A model generated the notes under the pieces. It was not told where the DNA came from. It saw only the letters and a list, made by a program, of their open reading frames with translations, and did not search any database. DNA of 64,000 bases from JAXGPX01 sp040766745 (GTDB lineage Bacteria; Bacillota; Sulfobacillia; Fermentithermobacillales; Fermentithermobacillaceae), in the NCBI GenBank assembly GCA_040766745.1, contig JAXGPX010000001.1:1-64000 (forward strand), given 5' to 3'. Below, piece after piece: positions 1 to 7,671 of the stretch; position 1 is the first letter of the stretch; every line of letters starts with the position of its first letter. Both the position numbers and the translations under genes were made by a program.

Positions 1-209
1 GCGATGTTGCCCAATCCACTGGCCTAGTGGCCTACCACATAGGCCACTCCCGAGCGATGTAGCCCACTTCGAAGGTCTAGTGGCCTACCACATAGGCCAC
101 TCCTGAGCAATGTTGCCCATTCCGCGGGTCTAGTGGCCTACCACATAGGCCACTCCCGAGCGATGTTGCCCAATCCACAGGCTTAGTGGCCTGCCACATA
201 GACCGCTCA
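1..209. repeat. Four tandem 53-bp hairpin repeats, array 1
   Basis: Four consecutive units begin at 1, 54, 107 and 160 and run off the left edge. Each unit contains a 9-bp inverted repeat, AGTGGCCTA and TAGGCCACT, separated by CCACA. Units 1-3 are nearly identical. Unit 4 is diverged but largely keeps the stem, through G-T wobble pairs and one mismatch. The conserved part is the whole unit, so there are no unique spacers and this is not a CRISPR array. Confidence 0.9.
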
Positions 210-522
210 CAGTTCCATTCCACCCCTAAGACTAATCACAATGTGCAGGAATCATACTGCCATGTTCTATCACAAGAAGGTGATGTTTTCTCAGTCTACG
301 TTCACTGTCCATTGACAGTCCCCTTGGGAGTTTTTACTGCTTGATCCATATTGCCATTCTCTTTGGCCACGATGGACATAACCAGGAAATGGACTTTTCC
401 GATACAAGACTGGGCAAGATGCCTATCGCAGTTTGCCATCCGATTAGAAGACCGTAGGGGGGTGACCAAGCTATGAAGACACCTCAACCCAAAAGCTCAT
501 TTACACAAAAAACTTTACACTC
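210..522. other. Non-coding spacer between the two repeat arrays
   Basis: No convincing gene is seen. The only notable structure is a perfect 6-bp inverted repeat, ACTGTC-CATT-GACAGT, at 304-319. A 61-codon open frame on the minus strand (302-487) has no recognisable motif. Confidence 0.4.
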
Positions 523-645
523 CTCTCCAGGCGAGCCAATCAACGCCCCGAAAGCCCCTAGACCCACTGGAATGGCTCTCCAGGCGAGCCAATCGGATGC
601 CAGAGGCTTTTGAATCTACAGATATGGCTCTACAGACGGGCCAAT
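523..645. repeat. Second repeat array, about 2.3 units of 52-53 bp, inverted relative to array 1
   Basis: The block CCAGGCGAGCCAAT recurs with its ends at 540, 593 and (diverged) 645, giving periods of 53 and 52 bp. The last two copies have a stem TGGCTC/GAGCCA, and TGGCTC/GGGCCA with a wobble pair. The reverse complement of the unit contains CCATTCC followed by GGGTCTAGGGGC, closely matching CCATTCC...GGGTCTAGTGGC in array 1. The two arrays therefore appear to be one repeat family in opposite orientations. Confidence 0.65.
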
Positions 646-669
646 GTGTATGATATTATCACCCTGGGA

Positions 670-723
670 CACCTGAAACATCTGGAGCACCTGGAGCACC
701 GGGAACACCTGGAACACCTGATA
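670..723. repeat. Six tandem 9-bp repeats
   Basis: Six units related to CACCTGGAG follow one another just upstream of the dehydrogenase at 776. The period is a multiple of three, so open frames on both strands show artificial peptide repeats (His-Leu-Glu on plus, collagen-like Gly-X-Y on minus). These are probably not translated. Confidence 0.85.
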
Positions 724-775
724 CAGATGAGGGATACGGTGTTCTGTTTTTATACATCCAAGGAGGATTTAACTG

Positions 776-1750
776 ATGAAAGTATATGTGACGCGGAAGA
801 TCCCGCAAGAGGCCATTTCCTTGCTCGATCCCCATTTTGACATATCCATCTGGCCTGAGGAAAACACGGCTGTGCCCAGGGACGTGTTGTTGAAAGAAGT
901 CGAAAATGCCCAGGGCCTCCTTTCCCTGCTCACAGAAAAGATAGACCATGAACTTCTTGAGGCAGGCAAGAACTTGAGAATCGTTGCCAACATGGCAGTG
1001 GGATATGACAATATTGACGTTGCGGTTTGTACTCAAAAGGGAGTCATAGTCACTAATACGCCGGGAGTGCTTACAGATGCAACGGCAGACCTCGCATTTG
1101 CCCTGCTCATGGCTGCAGCCAGACGGATTCCTGAGGCCCAGGATTATCTCAAAAGAGGTATGTGGAAAACCTGGTCTCCCATGCTGCTCACCGGGCAGGA
1201 GGTTTGGGGCGCTACCATCGGAATAGTAGGAATGGGGCGCATAGGCATGGCCGTGGCAAGGCGGGCAAAAGGCTTCAACATGCGGATCTTGTATAGTTCT
1301 CCAAGACCGAACCGCCAGGCAGAGAAGGAACTCAAGGCCGAGCACAGGGGCCTTGCTGACCTTCTGAGAGAATCTGATTTTGTTTCTCTTCATGTGCCCC
1401 TCACCCCTGAAACCCGGGGGCTGATGGGCGAGAAGGAACTCAATCTGATGAAACCCACGGCAGTGCTAATCAACACAGCCCGTGGCCAGGTCGTTGACGA
1501 AAATGCCTTTGTGGAAGCCCTTCGACTTAGAAAGATATGGGCGGCAGGACTTGACGTTTTCCAGCAAGAGCCTCTTTCACTCAGAAGCCCGCTTCTTGAA
1601 CTCGATAACGTAGTGCTGCTTCCCCACATAGGAAGTGCAACTATCAAAACTCGCACACAAATGGCTGTGATAGCCGCAAGTAACATCAAGCAGTATTTGC
1701 TGACCGGCAAGCCGGTTACGCCTGTTAATCCTGAGGCATGCGCCAAATGA
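776..1750 (+). CDS. D-isomer-specific 2-hydroxyacid dehydrogenase (glyoxylate/hydroxypyruvate reductase-like)
   Basis: A cytoplasmic NAD(P)-dependent enzyme that interconverts 2-oxo acids and D-2-hydroxy acids. The 324-residue length is normal for the family. The N-terminal half ends in a nucleotide-binding region with GIVGMGRIG at about 146-154. INTARGQVVDE carries the conserved Arg region, LDVFQQEP the Glu region, and LPHIGSAT the catalytic His region. AGGAGG at 761-766 fixes the ATG at 776. The stop overlaps the start of the barnase-like gene as ATGA, so the two may be translationally coupled, although no functional link is obvious. The exact substrate (glyoxylate, hydroxypyruvate or another 2-oxo acid) cannot be told from sequence alone. 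Confidence 0.9.
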   Translation: MKVYVTRKIPQEAISLLDPHFDISIWPEENTAVPRDVLLKEVENAQGLLSLLTEKIDHELLEAGKNLRIVANMAVGYDNIDVAVCTQKGVIVTNTPGVLTDATADLAFALLMAAARRIPEAQDYLKRGMWKTWSPMLLTGQEVWGATIGIVGMGRIGMAVARRAKGFNMRILYSSPRPNRQAEKELKAEHRGLADLLRESDFVSLHVPLTPETRGLMGEKELNLMKPTAVLINTARGQVVDENAFVEALRLRKIWAAGLDVFQQEPLSLRSPLLELDNVVLLPHIGSATIKTRTQMAVIAASNIKQYLLTGKPVTPVNPEACAK

Positions 1751-2250
1751 TATACATGAGGTATTTCAACCACACTAGATACAGACTGCGATCGTTACTG
1801 CCAATTGCAGTAATTATTGCGCTGGTACTGACCGGATGCAGCAGCATAGGCAATACTCCTGGCGGTAACCCTTCAGGGCAGCAAGACACGAAGAAGATAG
1901 AAATTGATGGCGCATACTCAAAGCCTGAAGAAGTAGCTGAGTATATCCATACATATCACAAGCTCCCAGGCAATTACCTTACGAAGAAGCAAGCCATTGC
2001 TTTAGGTTGGGAAAGCAGCAAAGGCAACCTGTGGGATGTTACCGACAAAATGAGCATTGGCGGAGATGTATTCGGAAACCGTGAAGGTAAGTTGCCAGAT
2101 GCAGATGTCCGTGTATGGTATGAATGTGATGTGAATTACTCCGGTGGTTACAGGGGCAAGGAACGGATCGTATATTCCAGTGATGGGCTCATTTACTATA
2201 CCAAGGATCACTATGAAACATTTGAAGAAATGAAGATTGGGGGGAAGTGA
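1747..2250 (+). CDS. Barnase-like guanyl-specific ribonuclease, predicted lipoprotein
   Basis: An extracellular-type RNase of the barnase/binase (T1-like N1) family. Residues 1-31 form a hydrophobic export signal ending in a lipobox LTGC (Cys31), which predicts a lipid-anchored protein; classical barnase is freely secreted. The catalytic domain (about 55-167) keeps YHKLP, LGW, SKGNL, IGGD and NREGKLP. The three catalytic residues are in place: Glu in WYECDVNY, Arg in KERIVYSS and His in KDHYETF, so it should be active. I chose the ATG at 1747, overlapping the preceding stop with GAGG 10 bases upstream. An ATG at 1738 is in frame but too close to the GAGG. A barstar gene follows at once, as expected for a toxic RNase. 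Confidence 0.93.
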   Translation: MIYMRYFNHTRYRLRSLLPIAVIIALVLTGCSSIGNTPGGNPSGQQDTKKIEIDGAYSKPEEVAEYIHTYHKLPGNYLTKKQAIALGWESSKGNLWDVTDKMSIGGDVFGNREGKLPDADVRVWYECDVNYSGGYRGKERIVYSSDGLIYYTKDHYETFEEMKIGGK

Positions 2251-2253
2251 TGC

Positions 2254-2547
2254 ATGAAAACGGTCACCTTAAACGGGGCGCGCATGACTTCCAAAGAGGC
2301 TGCTCACAGATATTTAGCTGCCAGGCTGGGTTTTCCCGACTACTATGGATGCAACCTGGACGCACTTTGGGATGTTCTGAGCACCATGAGCGGCCCTGTA
2401 AGGGTTAGATTGATCAATAAGAACAGGCTTATCTACGGCCTGGGAAGCTATGGAAAGGAACTCCTTAAGGTGTTTGCAGACGCAGCTAGAGAAAATGAGA
2501 ACCTCAGTTTTGAGATATCGGATGGTTCATTAGGATCTTGCACTTAA
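2254..2547 (+). CDS. Barstar-like ribonuclease inhibitor
   Basis: A small cytoplasmic inhibitor, 97 residues, predicted to bind the barnase-like RNase encoded immediately upstream and protect the producing cell. The barstar signature PDYYGCNLDALWDVL spans about residues 27-41 and includes the Asp that in barstar plugs the RNase active site. The start ATG lies three bases after the RNase stop and is preceded by GGGGGGAAG, so the two genes are co-transcribed and probably coupled. In known pairs the RNase is exported and the inhibitor stays inside; here the lipobox on the partner suggests surface retention of the enzyme. Confidence 0.93.
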   Translation: MKTVTLNGARMTSKEAAHRYLAARLGFPDYYGCNLDALWDVLSTMSGPVRVRLINKNRLIYGLGSYGKELLKVFADAARENENLSFEISDGSLGSCT

Positions 2548-2677
2548 TTGCGTATGCAGTCAGGAGTCATGCCCGAGCTCGTATGATTCTCAGGGTAGGG
2601 TAGGCGGAGTAGGCAGAGGCATGGGTTACGGAGTATGGGCGGGTTAAGTTCGGATATGTCCAGACAGAAAGGATGCG

Positions 2678-4054
2678 GTGTTCATGCTGAGGATCCGGAT
2701 AGGCGATTTGAAACTTCACTTGCGGAGGGAGTCTGACAACACCGGCGTTCTGATAATAAACGCCCAGGCGGCACTTTTTCTTGACCGGGTTGCCCGGGCC
2801 TATTTTGAGATATTCTTCGATGAGTTTGAAAGGATTGCCGCTGAAGAGGGCAGAGGACAGAGCCATTCCTTCGACATCTCCAATCCACGTGAAATCGGGC
2901 TGGCGCTGGCTCCCCGGGTCATTAGGAGGATAAGACGGAAGTTTAAGGTCCAAGAGAGTCAGGCTTGTGCTGATTGGGAAAGGGTTTGGGGATCGGTGAT
3001 TGCTGTTGCCGAAGGAGGGGTGTGCCCTTTCTCGGATTTTGAGGTAAGGCGGATAGACCCGCTGTCAGTTGAGCTCTCTGCCCCTTACAGGTGCGACCTG
3101 ATTCTTACCTATAAGTGCCAGAACAACTGCAGCCACTGTTATGCAGGCGGCCCTCACAGCACCCAGGAGATTCCCACCGATTCCTGGAAGGGCATTATCG
3201 ACAGGCTTTCTGATTGGGGAGTTCCAACAGTAGTATTTACCGGCGGCGAACCTCTGCTGCGAGATGATATTACGGCGCTGGTGCAGCATGCCGAAGACAG
3301 CGGCTTGGTCACCGGAGTTATTACCAATGGCAGGCGTTTGACTGAGTCCAGAGTCGGTATCCTTGCCAGGGCCGGCCTGGATTTTGCCCAGATCACCCTT
3401 GAATCAATCAGCCCTGAAATCCATGACAAGATGGTAGGGATCAAAGGCGCCTGGGCTGAGACAGTCGAAGGTATAAAGAACGCAGCATCCAGCATATACA
3501 CGACTACCAATACCACTATTACCAGGGACAATAGAGATACTGTTATCGAAACCATTAGGTTCATCAAGTCTCTGGGAGTGAAGAAATTTGGCCTCAATGC
3601 TCTGATACGTTCAGGCCGCGGAGTGTCCCATGAAGGGCTGGATCCTGCCGAACTCAAGGCCATTCTCAACGAAGTTATCAAGGTGTCCGCAGACGAAGAC
3701 TTTCCGTTTATATGGTACACTCCAACCTGTTACAAAGAACTCAACCCTGTGGCTCTGGCTCTTGGTGTGAAGACATGTTCTGCAGCAAGCACTGTAATGG
3801 CTATTGAACCTGATGGAAACGTTATGCCATGCCAGTCATACTACAAATCCATAGGTAACGCACTTAAGCAGGATTTTCCGGATATATGGCAGCATCCTCT
3901 GGCTCAAGCCCTGAGGAAACGCAGGCTCCAGGGAGCACCCGGCCACCCTGATTTCCCTGTGCTTCCAGAAGAGTGTGCATCTTGTGAGGAACTCCACTTA
4001 TGTGGAGGCAGCTGTCCCTTGGAACGCAAACCGGGAGCCAGTATCTGCAGATGA
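2678..4054 (+). CDS. Radical SAM/SPASM-domain protein, possible peptide maturase
   Basis: A 458-residue S-adenosylmethionine radical enzyme. The [4Fe-4S] motif CQNNCSHC has Cys147, Cys151 and Cys154, followed by a GGEPLL motif. The C-terminal part has a SPASM-like Cys set: Cys367, MPC near 385, and CASC...CGGSC near 431-446. The first 130 residues are a separate N-terminal region with weak resemblance to PqqD-type peptide-binding modules. This layout is shared with PqqE/NirJ/AhbD-type and RiPP-maturing enzymes, but no clear precursor gene is adjacent. The start is GTG at 2678 (AAAGGA upstream) or ATG at 2684. A hairpin at 4176-4207 probably ends transcription. Substrate unknown. Confidence 0.85.
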   Translation: MFMLRIRIGDLKLHLRRESDNTGVLIINAQAALFLDRVARAYFEIFFDEFERIAAEEGRGQSHSFDISNPREIGLALAPRVIRRIRRKFKVQESQACADWERVWGSVIAVAEGGVCPFSDFEVRRIDPLSVELSAPYRCDLILTYKCQNNCSHCYAGGPHSTQEIPTDSWKGIIDRLSDWGVPTVVFTGGEPLLRDDITALVQHAEDSGLVTGVITNGRRLTESRVGILARAGLDFAQITLESISPEIHDKMVGIKGAWAETVEGIKNAASSIYTTTNTTITRDNRDTVIETIRFIKSLGVKKFGLNALIRSGRGVSHEGLDPAELKAILNEVIKVSADEDFPFIWYTPTCYKELNPVALALGVKTCSAASTVMAIEPDGNVMPCQSYYKSIGNALKQDFPDIWQHPLAQALRKRRLQGAPGHPDFPVLPEECASCEELHLCGGSCPLERKPGASICR

Positions 4055-4175
4055 TTGGCGAAATACGGAATGGAGTAAAAGGCAAAATGGGAAGGGAGAA
4101 CACCCTGAGGAAACAAGTTCCTTGGGATGACTATAGCCGGTCTGTGTCAGTATGTTAGTGACAATGTTAATGACG

Positions 4176-4207
4176 GAGATAGTTCGCCCTTATTAATAGG
4201 GCATCTC
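4176..4207. terminator. Bidirectional hairpin between convergent genes
   Basis: The outer arms GAGAT (4176-4180) and ATCTC (4203-4207) and inner arms GCCCT (4186-4190) and AGGGC (4198-4202) enclose the loop TATTAAT. It lies between the ends of the radical SAM gene (plus) and the DUF1294 gene (minus). Confidence 0.5.
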
Positions 4208-4209
4208 TG

Positions 4210-4479
4210 TTAAAACTTATAAAACCATAGCAACCCTAGCTGTAGCACCAGAATTGCGGGTATTCCTAACTTGAAACTCCAGTGTCTGGTCTTGTGGTGA
4301 AAGATAAACATGCCGGCTAAGATCCCCAGGCTGCCGCCTGTAAGAGCCACAGCAAAGAGGTTTTTTTCAGGTACTCTCCAGCGGTGGCGGTAAGCCTGGT
4401 ATTTATCATAGCCCATAAGCGCACAAGCAAGAGCATTATACGCTACGAGCAGCCACACCAAATACGTTTGCCCGCTAAT
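4210..4479 (-). CDS. DUF1294-family small membrane protein, probable ATT start
   Basis: A hydrophobic protein of about 89 residues matching the DUF1294 pattern: a first membrane segment, MGYDK, a basic stretch with RVPEK, GGSLGILAGM, then HKTRH and a last membrane segment. Function unknown. The frame stays open to 4626, but that would overlap the upstream gene by 65 bases and add a non-family N-terminus. A perfect GGAGG lies at 4491-4487, and seven bases further is an in-frame ATT (4479-4477) placing the start exactly where family proteins begin. The nearest canonical in-frame codon, TTG at 4461, has no ribosome binding site. Confidence 0.7.
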   Translation of the reverse strand: MSGQTYLVWLLVAYNALACALMGYDKYQAYRHRWRVPEKNLFAVALTGGSLGILAGMFIFHHKTRHWSFKLGIPAILVLQLGLLWFYKF

Positions 4480-4561
4480 GACAATTCCTCCATACGCTAG
4501 TTTCGAAACTCGTTGCCCCGGGAAAATTGCTGAGAAAGAACGATTGTATGATGCCCGGTAA

Positions 4562-6280
4562 CTAAGTGCATCCTCCGCCGCCTGCACAGGCACACGCACA
4601 AGCACAGGAAACGCAGGCGCATGCACAAGCGCAGCTTGGAGGTGTGAAGCCTCCGTGATGGCCCCCGCCGCCCTTAGTGCCTGTGAAGATACTTCTGGCC
4701 GGCGCAGGCCTTGCCGGGGTGAACACAGATTCAGTGATTTCCCTGTACTTTTCCTCGTGGCCCTGAATTATGCCGGTTGAAATACCGGAGTATGAGTGGT
4801 ACATAGCCATAGGCCACCAGTAACCTCCAGAGTATGCTCTGCCATATGGGAGGCCTGTTATCCACCAATTGGGCCACCAGGCAGTTCCCCTCGGGCGAGA
4901 CTCAAACAACCCCTCAGACTCTTTGAGATTCTTCTCATCCTGCATGAGCCAGAGAAGGTTCTTGTCAAGAGATTCGAGTTTCAATTCCGGTGTGTTCTTC
5001 TCCTTCACCTCAGCCCAAAGTCTGGCTATATGGCCCCGGTAAAATGCCTCGGTATCCTTTCGGCAGTATGGTTTCATTTTCTCGTTTACAGACGTAGCAA
5101 GGTACCTAAAAACAGCAGTGAGTTTTGACTGGTCCAATTCTCCTGTATCCCGGTTTATTGCCTCAATGAAGAGTTTCTCAAGCTCTGAAAGGTCCCTTTC
5201 GTACTCAACTGACAGTTTCAAAGGTTCTGTTGAATATGCTCTGACTATTCCTTTCTTGATAAGCGAGAACAGAAGCAGGGTCATGGTTTTCTCAGGTGGT
5301 TGCCGCAGCAAAACAGAAGATTCTACCGGTGACAGGGTTTCGTTGACTCCAACCCCTTCCATGCTTAACTGCGGCGAGGAATAGTTTTCCCTGGCGTGGC
5401 TACTTATGCCTGCCACGATCATGGCCATCATGACAATTACGACAAAACCAAAGATCATGCCGAAATTACCGGATTGCCCAATGCCTGGTATCCTGGGTGA
5501 TGGGAGATGCTCAGGCGGAATGACCGGTACCGGTTCTTCCTTTGCAGGTACGGCTACGTAAGTATCAGGAATTCCGATGTTAATCGCTACTCGTTCATTA
5601 GCAGAGAGGTTTTCAAAATGCCAGGTGACCACATAGGCACCTGATTCAGTTTGGGCAATTCCGTCCCACTTCCTTGAACCCGTCTTAATCTCGTCTTTCT
5701 CAACGCCGCCAGGCAAGATCACGGCAATATCCTGGGCTTTGACTTCAGATGACCACCAGCCGGGGATATACTTCATTGTGGCATACCCTTCGTTCTGAGA
5801 ATCTCTGAATATGAAGTCAGGTATGGTTGCCTCAACAGTAAACCCCTTAAGAGTTCCGGGCTTTATTCCAGCAAATCCGGTTAGAATCAAGGTATAGTCG
5901 CCGCCGGCAAATCTGGTTTCATGCTTCACCTTGTTTCCGTCATCGCCGGTTACTGATGATACTTTTGTGTTTGAAGTCGGAAGGCCTATCCAAATCTCTG
6001 TCCCTGAATCGGAAGAACTCTGATCCACGGCAAACTCGAAGTACCGGACCAGGTCAACCGAACCGTCTTCGTTGATTGTAAGCTGATCCTGCTGCTTGGG
6101 GATATTGTATCTGAATGCTGCAAAGGCATCGCCGGGGAATAAGAAAACAAAAGCGCTAAAAGTGACTGCTATCAAGGATGCCGCAACAAACCTCAGCAGG
6201 CTTTGTGATACCCCGCTCCCAAAGAGACTCTTTCGAGAACTCGGGCCTCTGTGGTATTTGAACATCTGTCTTGTCTCCAC
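4562..6280 (-). CDS. DUF2207-like predicted membrane protein with Cys-Ala repeat tail
   Basis: About 572 residues. An N-terminal hydrophobic segment (about 30-55 from the chosen start) is a signal peptide or anchor. It is followed by an extracytoplasmic beta-rich domain of about 220 residues of the DUF2207 type, a second membrane segment near 270-290 (GMIFGFVVIVMMAMIVAGI), a cytoplasmic alpha-rich region, and a Trp/Tyr/Gly-rich stretch. The protein ends in two clusters of alternating Cys and Ala followed by GGGGCT. GTG at 6280 is preceded by GAGGAGG with 7-base spacing; an upstream in-frame ATG at 6319 has no such site. Function unknown; the Cys-rich tail suggests metal binding or modification, which is inference. 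Confidence 0.75.
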   Translation of the reverse strand: METRQMFKYHRGPSSRKSLFGSGVSQSLLRFVAASLIAVTFSAFVFLFPGDAFAAFRYNIPKQQDQLTINEDGSVDLVRYFEFAVDQSSSDSGTEIWIGLPTSNTKVSSVTGDDGNKVKHETRFAGGDYTLILTGFAGIKPGTLKGFTVEATIPDFIFRDSQNEGYATMKYIPGWWSSEVKAQDIAVILPGGVEKDEIKTGSRKWDGIAQTESGAYVVTWHFENLSANERVAINIGIPDTYVAVPAKEEPVPVIPPEHLPSPRIPGIGQSGNFGMIFGFVVIVMMAMIVAGISSHARENYSSPQLSMEGVGVNETLSPVESSVLLRQPPEKTMTLLLFSLIKKGIVRAYSTEPLKLSVEYERDLSELEKLFIEAINRDTGELDQSKLTAVFRYLATSVNEKMKPYCRKDTEAFYRGHIARLWAEVKEKNTPELKLESLDKNLLWLMQDEKNLKESEGLFESRPRGTAWWPNWWITGLPYGRAYSGGYWWPMAMYHSYSGISTGIIQGHEEKYREITESVFTPARPAPARSIFTGTKGGGGHHGGFTPPSCACACACVSCACACACAGGGGCT

Positions 6281-6784
6281 GGCTATTCCTCCTCGAGACT
6301 TGTCAGTGACGCCGGCCATGCCTCTGTGGCCTGAAGAACATAGTGTCTGGTAATAGATACGCCCACTTAATCATATTGTAACATTCTATGCCTGGCCTTA
6401 AGAACTTTCGGCCAAGCCCTTTGCCTCTGAATCTGGCCAGATTTTTGCACGCAGAGGAGGTTCTGGTCTTCTGAACAAGAGAGGTACTGAAGCAAGGCTG
6501 GCCGGCACTTGAACATCCCTGGGGAAATTATGATGTGCTGACAGGTGTTGGAAGGTAGGTTGAGTTAGAAGGTCGAATACATATACGCAAGCATCAGACA
6601 ATACGATGTCTTACCACTATACTCAATAATCGCCACACAAGTATATGCGGCCACCAATGCCTGGACTGAAGAACGGTGTCTCTGGTTACCACAATGTTTT
6701 AACTGGTTGGGAAGACGGGGGGTGATCTGTGCACAAAGTTGTTTGAATGAACTTCGCTTCATCGTGTAAGAACGGCAAGAGCCA
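6281..6784. other. Intergenic region without a convincing gene
   Basis: About 500 bases between divergent genes. Two short minus-strand open frames (6398-6601, 6565-6762) have no ribosome binding site or recognisable motif. The composition is ordinary and no repeat or mobile-element end was found. Confidence 0.4.
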
Positions 6785-6813
6785 TTGAGTTTATCGGACG
6801 CAACAATTCTAAT
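6785..6813 (+). promoter_or_regulatory. Candidate sigma-A promoter of the membrane operon
   Basis: TTGAGT (6785-6790) and TCTAAT (6808-6813) are separated by 17 bases. The site lies about 65 bases before the first gene of the four-gene membrane operon. Confidence 0.5.
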
Positions 6814-6876
6814 GGGAAATTACTTTTGTAAATATCTGATTGCATTTATCTCATCTAGTACGAGAGGAGGATTAGA

Positions 6877-7653
6877 TTGGACCTTATTGCCAAAGGCCAA
6901 ACAACGGCATTTGTGACTCAGTTAGTTTTCTGCATAGTGTTGGTGCTATATATCACCAAAGCCAGAGCAGGCCGCGAGCTGCCGACTATCAGGCGTGTGA
7001 GCGGATTGGACGCTCTGGATGAGGCGATCGGAAGGGCAACTGAAATGGGCCGGCCTGTCCACTTTTCTCCGGGAATCAGTGACGTTAATGAGGCTCAGAC
7101 CATGGCATCAATGGCTATTCTTGATTATGTTGCCAGAAAGAGTGCCAGGAATGACGTTCCACTTATTATGAGCAACAACAAGGTTTTGGTCCACGCTTTG
7201 TCTGAAGAAATAATCAAGAACGCCTACATGACTGAGGGTAAGCCGGACGCTTTCAATCCCGACAATGTCCGCTTTCTTACGGATAACCAGTTTGGCTATG
7301 CAACAGGCGTAACCGGGATTATGCGCCGGGAAAAGGTGGCCACCAATATCGCCATAGGTGCTTTCTGGGCTGAGTCTCTGATTTTCGCTCAAACGGGCTA
7401 TGAGATCGGCGCAGTACAGATTGCTGGGACAGCAAACACTCACCAGATCCCTTTCTTTGTTGCGGCTTGTGATTATTGCCTGATCGGCGAAGAAATTTAT
7501 GCTGCTTCGGCCTACATCTCTCAAGAGCCTGTATTAGTGGGAAGTCTTATCGCTGCTGACTACGTGAAAATCGCCATAGTCGCTGTTCTTCTTATAGGGG
7601 GAGTCTTCATGTTGGCCGGCAGCAGTTCTTTAGTTGAGATTCTCAAAATCTAG
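6877..7653 (+). CDS. DUF6754-like membrane-anchored protein, first gene of a four-gene operon
   Basis: 258 residues. Hydrophobic segments near 10-28 and 228-248 flank a globular domain containing GRPVHFSPGISDVNE (about 58-72), MRREK and ANTHQIPFFVAACDY. This order fits proteins annotated as DUF6754, but I cannot confirm the family without a search. No catalytic motif is recognised. TTG at 6877 follows GAGAGGAGG with good spacing. The arrangement anchor-domain-anchor is shared with the third gene of the operon, and the two align weakly, including an alanine-cysteine motif in the second half of the domain, so they may be distant paralogues. Function unknown. Confidence 0.75.
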   Translation: MDLIAKGQTTAFVTQLVFCIVLVLYITKARAGRELPTIRRVSGLDALDEAIGRATEMGRPVHFSPGISDVNEAQTMASMAILDYVARKSARNDVPLIMSNNKVLVHALSEEIIKNAYMTEGKPDAFNPDNVRFLTDNQFGYATGVTGIMRREKVATNIAIGAFWAESLIFAQTGYEIGAVQIAGTANTHQIPFFVAACDYCLIGEEIYAASAYISQEPVLVGSLIAADYVKIAIVAVLLIGGVFMLAGSSSLVEILKI

Positions 7654-7671
7654 CGAAAAGGAGGGTTACTC

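Noticed and set aside
1..209. CRISPR array
   Set aside because: The whole 53-bp unit is conserved and there are no unique spacers or cas genes.
302..487. 61-residue minus-strand frame between the repeat arrays
   Set aside because: No ribosome binding site, no recognised motif; cannot be supported as a gene or transposase remnant.
610..840. Open frame with repeated His-Leu-Glu
   Set aside because: It is generated by the 9-bp DNA repeat and overlaps the well-supported start of the dehydrogenase gene.
659..1393. Minus-strand frame ending in a collagen-like Gly-X-Y stretch
   Set aside because: It is the antisense of a real gene and the tail is a by-product of the 9-bp repeat.
2621..2647. Eight-residue peptide as RiPP precursor of the radical SAM enzyme
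   Set aside because: Too short, and the longer in-frame stretch lacks a start codon; kept only as a weak lead.
6398..6762. Two short minus-strand frames in the intergenic region
   Set aside because: No ribosome binding site or family; composition like non-coding sequence.
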